From assembly GCA_964017185.1 (NCBI GenBank), contig OZ024878.1, forward strand, positions 1,828,501-1,892,500: a DNA stretch of 64,000 bases, read 5' to 3'. The translations under genes and the position numbers were made by a program. Positions 32,226 through 43,451 of this stretch are shown here, piece by piece; the stretch's first letter is position 1, and each line of letters opens with the position of its first letter. This stretch comes from Rugalucina vietnamica (Eukaryota; Mollusca; Bivalvia; Lucinida; Lucinidae). The notes under the pieces were generated by a model. That model had not been told where the DNA came from. It worked only from the letters and a program-made list of their open reading frames with translations, and did no database searches.

Positions 32226-33886
32226 ACATGCTTATCTCATGAAGGAACCTACTAGCAAGCTAAAAAACTATGGTTCACTTTATTTGGCATGTAATGACAG
32301 AAAGGCTTTTTTCACTTCCTCTGACCAAAGTCGGTATACACTTTGGTCATGTCAGAATGTATGCGACGCCTTATCCTATCTCCTTGATAATATTTATATT
32401 AGATTTGGGACCAAGTTATACAGACAAATTGTTGGAATTCCGATGGGTACAAACTGCGCACCTCTAGTAGCTGATTTATTTTTATACTGCTACGAAAGAG
32501 ATTTCATGGATTCTCTTAACCATGATAATCAAGCTGATGTTATCGAGGCTTTTAATTCCACATCTAGGTACCTCGATGACCTTTTGAACATCGACAACCC
32601 TTATTTTGAAGGTATGGTCAATCAAATTTATCCACCTGAACTTCAGTTGAACAAAGCCAATATCTCAGATACTGAAGCCCCCTTTTTAGATCTACATCTT
32701 TCTGTTGCAAATGGATTTGTTTCTTCTAAAATTTATGATAAGCGCGATGACTTTGATTTTGATATAGTAAATTTTCCTTTTTTGGATGGTGACGTTCCTC
32801 GTCGTGCTTCTTATGGTGTATACATTTCGCAACTTATTAGGTTTGCTAGAGTCTGCAATCATGTTACAGACTTCAACGCTCGAAATAAATGTTTAACGGC
32901 CAAACTTCTCCAACAGGGCTATCGGTATCATAAGCTTCGAAAAACATTTTCTAAATTTTATCGTAGACACTATGAATTGATTTCCAAATATAATGTTGGG
33001 TTAAAGACGCTTTTAAGTGAGGGCCTTTCGGAACCTGAATTTTATGGTGACTTGGTTTACAAATTTAAGAAACTTAAAGGAATTAATGATTTTTCTTTTC
33101 AGTTCAGAAAAATCATAACACGTTACAGACGTATAGGTTATAACTTGAATGTTATGCGACAGTCTGCATGCTTAGTTTTTAACCCAATCATGGTTGATAA
33201 CTATGCTGCCTTCTTTAATTGCACGCCGGTGGGTCGGGCGTCAGACTCTATGATGGCCCCGACATAAAGCTATTCATTTTAGTTGGTTGGGGCCGGAGCT
33301 TCTTGTCTGTTGCTTGGCCCACCGGGGTCCAACTGGTGTTTTTCTTTTGCTCCGGAGTTAGTAGGTTATTCGGCGCCCAGGGATCTCCATCGTCGGGCAG
33401 CTTACTCAGTCTGTGAGTCCTGGTTTTTGATTCATCAGGATGTTTATCATGATTTATTTGTTTGTTCTTGATGATTCATTGACTAGTTAGAGATTCACCA
33501 CGAGGACCGAATAACTAACTAAATGTTATGAACCACTGCAGAAGCTGAGGGTGAGGTTATGGCCAGGTAAAACCGGTTTAAGCCCGCCAGTAGCTTTGTG
33601 TTACTGATCGTTCCAAGTCGATACTTCTGTGGTGGTTCTTTTTGTTTTATGTCTTGGTGTATAAAAAATTTTTTGTGCTGTTGGCGCCTTATGTATGTTT
33701 TCATATTTTTAGTTAAGTTAAGGTAACTGAGTGGCCACCTATTGGGAAAATAGCTGCTCATTCGGCTTACGATATGTTTCATGGTATAAGTTGCTGATTG
33801 TTAGTTTGGTTTTTTCCCACCTCGGTTTTTGGAGTGGGAATCTTTTTCTGATTGCGCCTTTTCCTGATCTTTGCCTACTTGTACCA
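32226..33886 (+). mobile_element. Best-preserved copy of the Penelope-like (unassigned) retroelement
   Basis: Comprises the RT ORF (32239-33267) and a ~620-bp 3' region ending TTGTACC. At least six other segments of the window share this 3' end at different 5' truncation points, in both orientations, and one carries an inverted terminal piece. Such partial terminal repeats are typical of Penelope-like elements. No GIY-YIG endonuclease was found, so the family call is tentative. Confidence 0.7.
32239..33267 (+). CDS. Reverse transcriptase, C-terminal part of a retroelement ORF
   Basis: 342 codons open. Visible RT palm motifs are GIPMGTNCAPLVADLF and the catalytic RYLDDLL. A conserved downstream region follows ([47 protein letters not shown]) and a C-terminal tail ends SDSMMAP. 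N-terminal RT fingers are absent: the copy is cut at the fold-back boundary at 32225, so the first Met is unlikely to be the native start. It is probably inactive because of this truncation. Similar proteins are abundant in invertebrate genomes. Penelope-like is the preferred class, other non-LTR classes possible. Confidence 0.75.
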   Translation: MKEPTSKLKNYGSLYLACNDRKAFFTSSDQSRYTLWSCQNVCDALSYLLDNIYIRFGTKLYRQIVGIPMGTNCAPLVADLFLYCYERDFMDSLNHDNQADVIEAFNSTSRYLDDLLNIDNPYFEGMVNQIYPPELQLNKANISDTEAPFLDLHLSVANGFVSSKIYDKRDDFDFDIVNFPFLDGDVPRRASYGVYISQLIRFARVCNHVTDFNARNKCLTAKLLQQGYRYHKLRKTFSKFYRRHYELISKYNVGLKTLLSEGLSEPEFYGDLVYKFKKLKGINDFSFQFRKIITRYRRIGYNLNVMRQSACLVFNPIMVDNYAAFFNCTPVGRASDSMMAPT

Positions 33887-34510
33887 TTTTCTTCGTACAA
33901 CCTTCCTAGTGGAATATTAGTTGTCTTGCAAAATAAGACTGCCATGCTTAGTTTTAAAAACCACTTTACCATGCATTTCTAAAATATACATTGAATGAAA
34001 ATCAGGGTCTAACTTTGCAAATAGTGCTCATAAAGACACCAAATTTTCAGGCTTTTCAGGCTATGTACAAAAATGGTTATTGTTCATAACTTACAAATAA
34101 AAGAAGATCTATGGTCAAGATGTAAAAAGTCCCTAAATCACAGATTTGGGAGGACAAAATTTTCAAGTTATGATTTTGGGGCTGAATTAAGCATTTATAG
34201 GAAAAGAAATTTATACACTTTTGTTTACAAAACAGTTTGGCTGATTTAACAGAATCCAGATAATGCAACTAACTAATTTCCCAACCCACCCCATCTTTGT
34301 CAAAATGAACCATTAGAAGTTGGACTGATTCGCAGTTATTTGTCAACAGCACTTTTCAAGCAAACAAATATGGGCTTGTTTGCCATATGAATACTGAATA
34401 ATGTCCACACATTGATTGTTAATTATTTTGTATTTTGAAGTTTATTTCGAACGAAATGTAAGCATAGTGCATAAGATCTTTAATTTACAATCTTATAGTT
34501 TATTTCTAGG

Positions 34511-34613
34511 TACGTTCCCCCCCTAGACCCAGCATGTCCTTTTGACAGTATATGTGTTTTTCACATATACACATCATATCAAAGTGGCATCCTGGGTCTA
34601 GGGGGGTGAACAG
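34511..34613. repeat. ~100-bp C-rich/G-rich hairpin element
   Basis: GTTCCCCCCCTAGACCCAG at the left pairs with CTGGGTCTAGGGGGGTGAAC at the right. An inner stem pairs TATATGTG with CACATATA. A related element occurs at 41712-41822, so this is a small dispersed family. Confidence 0.65.
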
Positions 34614-35637
34614 GGTTAGTAAGACAAAAATGTATAATTTTCTGAAATTTTCATGAACAAAATAAAGCACTGTTATTATGGACAATGTTAAAGACATCAA
34701 CTGTAGAATTGTAAATATTCTTGGCCGTATTTCTTGTCAAACCAGCGTCAGGGTGTGTATATTTAGTTTCTGTAGATGTATAAATAGATATACAGTGCAT
34801 ATTTAAAAGTAAATTTGCTTTCAATACATGTGTATTGCACAATGCTTAGAAGTGCAAATTTCCTAAAAAATGTTAAAACCGACATAAATAGTTTCACTGA
34901 CTTTCAAAATATGCCAGAATACACTAACAACAAAGAGCCAGGCCTTTGCGTCTTTGGAAGTGACATATTTATCAATTAGGGAGAACTCCCATTTAATCCA
35001 TAGATGTCCTTACAAACCATTGACTATTGTTCCTTGTGGAACTTTTGAAATTCGAATATCAGCGATCTTTTTTGTTAAAAAATTGGGCCCCATATATTTT
35101 GTAATCAATGTAGGCATACAACATCACAAGATCTGGAAGTTTTATAAATAATATATTAAGAGTAAATATTTATTCTCATACTTAACAAAATATCTCAACA
35201 GATTTCTCCAGTTGTCAATTTCTTGCCATTGACGATTGTTCAAAAACAAGAAGCGTTGCCAATTTATTTCCAAATATTGCAGGGGTATATTAATAATTGA
35301 ACGCAGCTGTATACGTCTCCATTGTACTTAAATGAAGCGGTAAAACACATACTTTCTTCACTCCTTATTTGAAATCTTTATTGTGAACAATGAATTAAAT
35401 CAGTCCAATAAATAAACTGACACTCTACTGGTAGTTATGACAGTGTGTACAATGCATGTAGATGTATCTTTCATTTACATCCCTTTCCCATGAGCGCTTT
35501 CCGTTCGTGTTCATTGTTTAATACTTTAATTATTTCAAACTTTTAACACAAACCATCCAGTGAATTAACAACAATGACTGACCCCTATATATAATATTGA
35601 TCAATATTAAGATTTCTTCCATCAAGACGAATTCCAG

Positions 35638-35643
35638 TTTATT
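35638..35643 (-). terminator. Candidate ETFRF1 poly(A) signal
   Basis: AATAAA on the minus strand, 59 bp past the stop codon of the minus-strand gene that ends at 35702. Confidence 0.45.
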
Positions 35644-35701
35644 ACAATGCTTGAACATTAACGAGGCAGAATTAAACACCAGCATAAACAAAGCCAAGGT
35701 G

Positions 35702-36067
35702 TCACGATTTCTTTTCTCCTGGAGGTGGTTCATCATAATACCTCTTCTTCAATGTTCTATATTTCTTCAAAGAATACAGCGCTTCTATCTCTTTGGCCAC
35801 ATATTTTCCTCTAGCGATCAAACGTTTTATTTCTTTAGGGTCCGAAACGTCTTTGTTTTTCATGAATGCCTCCTTGAGTTTCCTGTTGAAATACTCGGTT
35901 CCCATTGGATACTCTCTGCCCAAGTACAGCAACTGGAATACATCAGGAAAACATGTCCGTGCAATGAACTATGGTATGCAGGGGTATATCTATTTTCTAA
36001 TTTTTACTAGAAAACATAGATTGTGGGTAGTCGTTAGAACCCACAATCTACATGTATGTTTTGGACC

Positions 36068-36107
<40 letters not shown>

Positions 36108-37156
36108 TAGGTATACCTCAGTAAACCCCAGTTTTGCTGTATACGTGTAACGAACAGCCGAGCCAAGCCACAGCAAACAAAGCATGCTCATCCACCAAGG
36201 GTTGTTTACTGCGCTGATACTCTACACTTGCTCGATTCACAAAGATTCGAGTTTGAAATTTGCATATTACAAACACTCAATATGCCGCTAATACGTTGCC
36301 CCAACGTATTTTTCCAAGGGAGGCTATCCCGTCACATTACTTCCCCCTCCGAGAAGACTCGTCCCGAGTCTTGCCCTGTAAGGCAACCCCGGTCTGGCAG
36401 TTGTCATTATCCCACCGCTGCCACCAACTGTATCGAACAGCCGAGCCAAGCCACAGCAAACCCCGTCAGTGGAAAAGCATGCTCATCCACCAAGGGTGGT
36501 TTACTGCGCTATATGTACTCTACACTTGCTCGATTCACAAAGTTTCGAGTTTGAAACTTGCATATTACAAGCACTCAATACATGTTTGCCGCTAATACGC
36601 TGCACCAACGTATTTTCCAAGAGAGGCTATCCCGTCACATACGTAAAAGTGGGGATCAAGCGGTATATTTTTCATGGACATGTTTTCCGCACGGTGATAG
36701 AATCAGGGACAAAGTTGTAAAACCCCGTACATGTACTTCGTGCATCTGCCAGGTGTGAACTAAAGTTGGCCTTAGTGAACTTTGGTGTGAAATCCAAATG
36801 CACAATGCTAAACATTTCTTCGTCTTAGCCGTGCAACTCGTGTGCTCAACAAGTACATACATACGCTCCGTCCTAGTGGGAGTTTCATATTATGATTTAA
36901 TGAATGAGCAATATTTGGGCTACATGTACAAAGGTCGACATGACGGCCTCTTAGACGTGAAGTACTAAGCAGTATTAACAATTTTAAGATGATACCTACA
37001 AAAGCATTATTCTTTTGAGAATAGAATATCGTCCCCACTCCCCCATCCCTAACATATGATTGAACCAAACTCTCGCTTTTCAAATTTAACATAGATCTAT
37101 AGACTTACAGATTTGTAAAGTTCTTTCACTTTTGCTCTCAGACTCTGATTTGCCAT
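35702..37156 (-). CDS. ETFRF1: Electron transfer flavoprotein regulatory factor 1 (LYRM5), complete
   Basis: Two coding exons on the minus strand, 37109-37156 and 35702-35932, join in phase to 92 aa; human ETFRF1/LYRM5 has 90. The first exon encodes [16 protein letters not shown]. The second opens [11 protein letters not shown] and continues with [22 protein letters not shown] and KKRYY, giving the LYR-family helical hairpin. In mammals this mitochondrial LYR-motif protein binds electron-transfer flavoprotein and displaces its FAD. A splice acceptor at 37197 leaves 41 nt of 5' UTR on the first coding exon, so a further upstream non-coding exon is likely. The intron carries a MITE B copy with a TRIM element inside. 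The gene is divergent from DNAI7 to the right. Confidence 0.92.
36068..36107. repeat. (AAT)n microsatellite
   Basis: About 13 AAT/ATA units inside the MITE B copy. Confidence 0.9.
36146..36639 (+). mobile_element. TRIM: miniature LTR retrotransposon
   Basis: Two direct repeats, 36146-36336 and 36429-36639, each starting TGTA(A/T)CGAACAGCCGAG and ending CTATCCCGTCACA. They are separated by about 92 bp of non-coding interior (ending CACCGCTGCCACCAAC). TG...CA ends and a 4-bp TACG target duplication (36142-36145 and 36640-36643) support an LTR element. Removing it restores the MITE B arm sequence. It has no ORF, so it is non-autonomous. Confidence 0.75.
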
Positions 37157-37980
37157 CGTTTCGTCATGTACTCTGGTAAAGCAGACAGGCGGGATATCTG
37201 TAAGATTCAAAGATTCAAAAAATCCAAAACATATAGGATCATAACAGACATGACATGAAAACAGACATGACATGAAAACATAAATGGAATGGCGTCACTA
37301 AAGTACATGTACTAACTATATAGTGTATCCAACCACTCAACCTCAAAACTTCGTCTTGTGTACAACCCTACACAGACCCCTGTGATACATTTATGCATCC
37401 CAGTGGCACATGAAAGGCCAAAAACAGCCGACTAGCTGGATCCACCTTCACAAACATCACACAATGCAACTACCAGCTGGAATTGAATTCTAAGTACATG
37501 TATAAAACAATGTCTTATTTGTCAATAACGATACATATTCACGCCACTCATACGCGTTCATCTACCTCATATGTCGAACAATTCAGCCGAGTGTACAAGA
37601 ACAAAACCAAAAGGTATTGACTAAGCCTTGAAGTAGCTCTCATTCCTTGCAAACAAAATAATAAACTATTGTTGATAAACATTTCTACTGAAGAAATTAA
37701 CATACACTTTCGTCTGTCAGATGCAAAAATGACAAATGATTTATTCAGTACAAACACACTTCACACTCGATGGTTATGGCTAGAGCAACCTTAACGCAAA
37801 AGGGAACATACATGATTCAAACCAAATAAATTGTAGATACATAATGGTAGTCACAGAATTCAGTAGAATCTATCTGTTTTAAATTCTCAAGTCATATGAG
37901 TATTTAGCATTATGACTCCATTTCATTTGGAGCTTCCAATGTCCATTTAACACGAGTCATTCAAGTTAACTAAGCAAGAG

Positions 37981-38220
37981 TTGAGGTTCACTGACACATA
38001 CAAAGATAAAGGCGCCAAGATAAACAGGACCAGGGTAAGTGTGAACACAACTAAAGTCCCATACGACACAGTGATCCATTCTACACCGGTTTACAGTGAC
38101 CACCGGCCAGTGGTGTCTAAACACAATGTAGGAAATTTCCGAAAACAACAAGGCGAAAAAAACAAGCTGCAGCCAAGTGTGCTTCGACATGAACCTTCAG
38201 TTGTATTCAGAACAAAATAA
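37981..38220 (+). pseudogene. Possible relic of an EEP-type phosphatase/endonuclease domain
   Basis: An open frame of 79 codons containing TPVYSDHRPVVS, which resembles the C-terminal SDH(R/K)PV motif of the exonuclease-endonuclease-phosphatase fold (inositol polyphosphate 5-phosphatases and related enzymes). A good donor-like CAGG|GTAAGT occurs at about 38035. No flanking exons were found. This rests on one short motif. Confidence 0.2.
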
Positions 38221-38224
38221 GAAA

Positions 38225-39180
38225 ATTAAAAAGAGATTCTTTACAAACTTTTAATCCATACAAGACTATAAAACACTTACAAATTGTTTTGTTTCCTTCA
38301 ATTTTGTGTCCTTTATCTTGGTTGCCACAAATCGAACATGTTGTCGTAAAAGTAAGATCTAGGAGAAATGATCTCGCTTTCACATCTAGACGTGATTCAT
38401 GTTCAAAATGAGCTTAATTTGACGATGAATAATAATAAAAGAAATGGTAAAATCTGACAATCAGCGTATAAATTTATGTGCTATTTGCTCAGTTATCGCG
38501 TAACAGTATTCAACACTGTGGGTCACCGTTATCATTATATGTTCGTGGTTCTTCATGCCTATGAAGGCGAAATACGAAGTCTTAATTGGCGTTGATAACA
38601 TTGATAAGAGTTGTGCTGCCACATATTTACATAGTTCTTAACATGTTTTGCCGAGTCATACGTGCATTTCTAATCAAAAATCTCTACTCCACACAGAAAA
38701 CAAGTTGAGTCAGTCAAGTGTTCTAGTTGAAAGGTTATCTTCAAGACTTGTTCACCGCAACGAGTGAATCCCGTCGGTAGCGGCTTCAGTGAACTGGCTA
38801 TTTCACTCTGGACATAAGGTGGATCTGAGTATCAGTATGAATATTATCGTGTACCATAGATGCTATACTTTATGCATAACTTCAAGGTATGATTTTAATG
38901 ACATAACTTTAAGCGCCTGGGGATGTCTCCAGCCAACATAAAGTATGTCCGATGTAGACACATTGAGACTGTGAAACTTCTACTGTTGTGACATAAACAA
39001 GAGACACATCGTAGTATATGGTACGTCAAAGCTGGTTATACCCATTACGAAAGTTTGTCCATGTGATATACAGAGATGTTTTCAGCTTTAAAAATTCAAA
39101 ATTTCATTGGAAAAGTCTGATCTTCAGAACAGATGGTCTTCTTGTGTAGTACAAATGCTCAAACGGCAAACTAGAGTGAA
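38225..39180. other. Intergenic stretch without recognised features
   Basis: Between ETFRF1 and DNAI7. AT-rich, only short frames. A decayed MITE B end is visible at about 39043-39115 (CATTACGAAAGTTTGTCC). Nothing else is recognised. Confidence 0.5.
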
Positions 39181-39190
39181 AGGAGCTGTA

Positions 39191-39192
39191 CT

Positions 39193-39247
<55 letters not shown>

Positions 39248-39250
39248 TTG
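39191..39250. repeat. (TTTA)n microsatellite
   Basis: About 15 TTTA units, uninterrupted. Confidence 0.95.
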
Positions 39251-40374
39251 GGGTGTTGATGGGGGTAGGAGATTTGTTGTGAGGTTCGTTAGTAAAAAGA
39301 GATGGTTTGGTTGGCTTTTTTGTCACAATAGCAATATGGTTATCCCAGGAGGCCTGACTATGGTGGCTTCTCTCATAATGTCTTCTTCAGTATTTCACAG
39401 TCGATCATGTACACATATGATCTGGACAGTCTTTTTATGTGAGATTCTGTTGTGTTCACGTACATTTGCCTGGGTTTAAAACCATACGCCAGTTCTCTCC
39501 AACTCCTAAAGGCGACTAATGTCCTCCTGTAATGACCACATCTTATTTGGCTTGAAACAACATTGTACAAAATGCAACCGTCATTGGTAAATATCAGGAA
39601 TAAAAAATGGTCTAGCACAGTCCCTGAACACCTGAAGTTATAGGAGAGGAGGGTTGTGTTTTACCGTCTGTAAAACCACTTTTTGGTATCTTTCAGCAAG
39701 GAGCTCAGATTCTCTGAACACTGTGTGGCTTTTAAAATAGTGTATCTGGCTTTCGTTGGCAGTTAGTAAGTAGTCTCTGATAAGGGTGCATTACCTGAAA
39801 TGGATATGTGCCGTATCTCAGTAACTAGCGATGAAGTTTTCTGCTTTAGCGACATACCACTTTCGTACGTGATCGCTCCCTGCTATGGGCAAATGATTTT
39901 TAGAGTGAAAAATAAATCAATAATTAATAAAAATAAAACTGCGATCTCTTTAGAGCAGTGAGCATATTAATGGAAAAAGAGATGGGCCATAACAATTCGA
40001 ACTTGATGTATGTGGTTGTCTAATGTCTGCCTGTCACCAGACGGATATAGCGGTTTCACAGGTATATCCCACGTATATCGAGATATGTCCTAGTTTTCTT
40101 TCTACTCAGACATCCCTCGTTATTGCTGCTTCTGTGAGAGGGATTTGGGTAAAGTAGTGCAGTAGTGGCGATAAGCAAGTTGTAAATACGTAAAGAGGAG
40201 AGATATATATCCATCTTCCACTACTTCATAACTTCCTAGCTCAGATGACTTCAGAAAGAATTCAATGAATGGAATACAGTAAATATGTTAAGGTGACGGT
40301 TGAGAGTGGGCAGTGTCCATTTGCCATTGTGGCCTGGTAGTGGTAATACCCTTACTCGGGGTTAAAGCGATGTG

Positions 40375-41514
40375 CGCCGAAAAGTCAACGGCGGAATACT
40401 ACAAACTTATAGTAGAGCTGACAGGTAGCGCTTCACGCACTGACCTGTCGCAGTTGGCCAATTATTATTTAATGGCTACTGACCATCAGTTACACAAAAA
40501 GCTTTATAATGATTGTTTCACTATCAAAGAAATTCACCAACTGCAATTTTCATTGGACAATTAAATCTCATCCTCTAGAAATTAAAACAAAAGTTACCCA
40601 TGTTGGAATTCCTGTTGTATCAGATATGAAATCAGACTCTGCAATTGAAGTGGCTATAAGAAAGGGTAGAGCAGCATTTCACTAATCTTTGGGTTTTAGT
40701 TTTAGAGATCAAATATCACTTAGCCCGATTACAAGCCTTAAACTCTATAAATCTGTGATACTCCCAACGGTTTTGTATAGTTGTGAGATGTGGCACAATA
40801 TGAGCATGTCTGCACTACAGTCTGCAGAAGTGTTTCATCATTATTGTTTGAATAAGATACAATTTTTACCAAAAAACACACGGTCTGCTATGTGTCAAAC
40901 ATTACTAGGTGTAGGGTCGCTCTTATCAGAAATTGATAAGAGAAAGTTGATGTTTTTTTTTTCATAAAATTACCCTTCTTTCAGAAGACTCCTTATCAAA
41001 ACAAATATTTCTAAGGAGATTATTTCTTTACCAACACAGAATTTCAAACTCAAATACTGTTAATCAATATGGTTTTATTCCTGATCTTGATAGAATTTTA
41101 ACCAAATATAGACTAAAACATTATTTGGACAATTTTACGGCAGGAGCCCAGTTACCAACCAAAACATGTTGGAAGCAAATAATGAACAAATCTGTTAGAA
41201 ATCATGAAAAACAAAGGTTAACTATGCTGTATGAAAAAGATAAAGATTTTGTAAGGTTTCAAAGAGTTCATACATCACAAAATTTATATCATCTTTGGAA
41301 GGTTCCATCATCTGCTACTGAGTTAAAGCTGATCCATTTTATTGTAAAAAACTTGACTTTAGTTCCACAGAATGTCCAACAGACATGCTCATATTGTGGT
41401 CATTTTTTCAAAGATGTTTTCCTACATATAGTAACTTCATGTCAGACAACATTAGAGATTAGAAATACGTTTTTGGAAGGACCTCTGACGGTGGTAATGG
41501 GAGCCATAATGTAA
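40375..41514 (+). pseudogene. Non-LTR retrotransposon (LINE) ORF2 C-terminal remnant
   Basis: Three consecutive open segments in different frames (40313-40564, 40689-40967, 41125-41514) read as one degraded protein. It has THVGIPVVSD then AIEVAIRKGRAAFH, the motif KLYKSVILPTVLYSCEMW typical of LINE ORF2 C termini, and a terminal Cys/His cluster (CSYCGHFF...HIVTSC). Stops and frameshifts separate the pieces. No RT core or endonuclease is present, and the clade is not assigned. Confidence 0.6.
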
Positions 41515-41711
41515 AGCTGCCTCAGATTTTGATGAAAATAAATGTTGGTCAAATGTTTCTGTTTTTGTATATATGTTTGCTGGTAGTCCATAGTTTATGA
41601 CATTGGATTGAGGTTCTTATTTCTAAAGAAGTACTGCTTTATTTTTGGGTTAAAATGGACATATTTTGTATTAAACATATAGAAAAATAGAAAAGTATTT
41701 ATTTAACATTG

Positions 41712-41822
41712 TTCCCCCCCCCCCCCAGTCCCAAGAAATCCCTTTGCATATGAATGTATTGTCATATTATACATAATATATGTGAATGGCGTTCTGGGAC
41801 TCGGGGGGGGGGGGGGGGGGGG
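41712..41822. repeat. ~110-bp hairpin element with poly-C/poly-G ends
   Basis: CCCCCCAGTCCCAAGAA pairs with TTCTGGGACTCGGGGGG, with a looser palindromic interior (TATACATAATATATG). It is related to the element at 34511-34613. The homopolymer length is probably variable. Confidence 0.6.
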
Positions 41823-42099
41823 ACAGTACCCTACAGCCCAAAATGTTATCTCAGTACTAGAGCCCAAGTTATGGGATCTGGGAAATTCATGCGGGATGCC
41901 CCAGCTTTCTTCGTGTGTCGTCTGTAGCCAAAATAGGCTATATCCCACAATTCAAAGCGTCAAATGCGAGAGATCAAGATGAGGTATCGTCTGATCTCGC
42001 GATAATGAGAATTATTCATCATTTTTATCCACTTATTCCAAGCTTACTGAAATCAACATTAGAAATATGGAACTTTACCAACCCCCCCCCCCCCTTGGT

Positions 42100-43445
42100 T
42101 TATTGATTTTTTCCAAGGGGATTTGGTTTGGTTACCAGTATTTCCAATAATGTGTGTGTAATGTGTGAGGATTTCCTGTAAAGGCAGAATAAATTGCAAG
42201 GCACGGGACACGAAAAACACGATCACCATACCGCTAGATTTGTATGTCGTAAAATTTACGGATTACGGCATTGGTTGCTAGACAAAACAAATCGAGGTCG
42301 CAGATTCTGCTCTTGTACATTCCCAGATTAAAAATGGTGAGACTAATTTATAGCGAGCAAAATAAGATAAAGTTGATTCAAAGTGCATGTTTTGGGTTGC
42401 GAATTTGCGAAGGGGAAATTTTGTTTTGCACCCTGCCTAGAATGTCCGCGAGGGCATATGGCAGTATAGAGATAGATAGATAGATAGATAGACCTGTACT
42501 GTGTAGACCAGGATACCAGGGCTCCTTCTTGCATTCCATATATTTCATACAGTGGATTGGGGATTCCCCTGATCGGTTTGTTGGCAAGACTATGTACTGT
42601 GGGGCACCTGTCAAATGGGTAACCCGAGCTTTCTCTGGCTGCAAACCCATAAAGGGTTCTTATAGCCTCCAGTCAAAAATAATTGAAGGCTATTTAATGT
42701 CAGAGAAGTCGCAGATTATCAAATGGGCTACTAAAAAAGACAGGCTTGCCACCAACGGGGTTGAACAGTTGATACTTGTGATACGATGCTGTCCCCTGGA
42801 GTTGCGCACTTAAGCATTGTTTGACCGTTCAGATTATAAAAGAAGCAATTTCTGAATAAAACAAATAATCTTCTTTTTGCATAAACATGTAATGCATACA
42901 ATTACCAAAAGAAATTATGAAAATGTCAAAAACTTTTCTCTGAATTTCATCATAAGTAAAGCTACCCCCATTTTTATCCCTGACGTCAAAGGTCACATGG
43001 AGTTGCGCACTTGATTTATTTGACGTCTTTAGATGGCTTTCTTCAAGAAATATGGTATTTAAACAAATGTTTTGTGAAATTTGTCATATTTCTAGTTGAT
43101 TAGCCACAAAAAGATCGAATAAAGCAGCCCCATGCATAATTAATTTGGCCAATGCAATATACTGGGTAAACAAAATGTCTTGCAAGTACGTTTTGCATCA
43201 TTTTCTCCTTCTGTTCTGTCCCATCTATGATAATTTTTATTTTTAGTTCATTTAATGAAGTTAGCTGACAAAATGTTACTCACAAATAAATGTAAGCTTT
43301 CATGCCTTAGACCTGAGACAAGAAACTAAGAGATGCGCAAGTCCATGTGCCGCGCAACTCCATGAGACTCAACTGTATATCAGCTTTTGATTGAAATCAA
43401 CAGATCATGGAAAAATGTGTGTAACGCAGAGTTAAAGTATCATGT
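42100..43445. other. Intergenic stretch with minor repeats
   Basis: A short (GATA)n tract lies at 42469-42491. GGAGTTGCGCACTT occurs at 42797 and 42999, and an inverted relative (CGCGCAACTCCATG) at 43353, suggesting a decayed inverted-repeat element. An open frame at 42529-42813 has no recognisable domain. No gene is claimed. Confidence 0.4.
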
Positions 43446-43451
43446 CCTATT

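Larger units (their letters stand above)
31236..35315. mobile_element. Large inverted-repeat element enclosing other insertions
   Basis: 31236-31390 (TATACAGCTGC, TATTAATATACCCCTGCAAT, GGCAAGAAAT) is matched in reverse complement at about 35165-35315. A second matched block pairs 31590-31660 (TTATTTTGCAAGAAAACTAA) with 33890-33960. Between the arms lie a smaller fold-back (31678-32225) and a retroelement copy (32226-33886). The outer arms may be the ends of a non-autonomous DNA transposon; no transposase is visible. Confidence 0.6.
35938..36690 (-). mobile_element. MITE family B copy interrupted by a TRIM element
   Basis: Ends ACATCAGGAAAACATGTCCG (35940) and GGACATGTTTTCCGCA (36671-36688). 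The eroded core is at 36005-36060. An (AAT)n tract follows, then the right arm up to TTTGCTGTATACG, the TRIM insertion, and the remainder TACGTAAAAGTGGGGATC. It lies in the ETFRF1 intron, 6 bp from the acceptor of exon 2. Confidence 0.7.

Noticed and set aside
35597-36010. 137-codon plus frame overlapping ETFRF1
   Set aside because: It is antisense to the ETFRF1 second coding exon and runs into the MITE; the minus frame matches LYRM5 closely.
42529-42813. 94-codon frame (and a 90-codon antisense frame)
   Set aside because: No recognisable domain, no splice partners, and both strands open by chance. Left as unassigned sequence.
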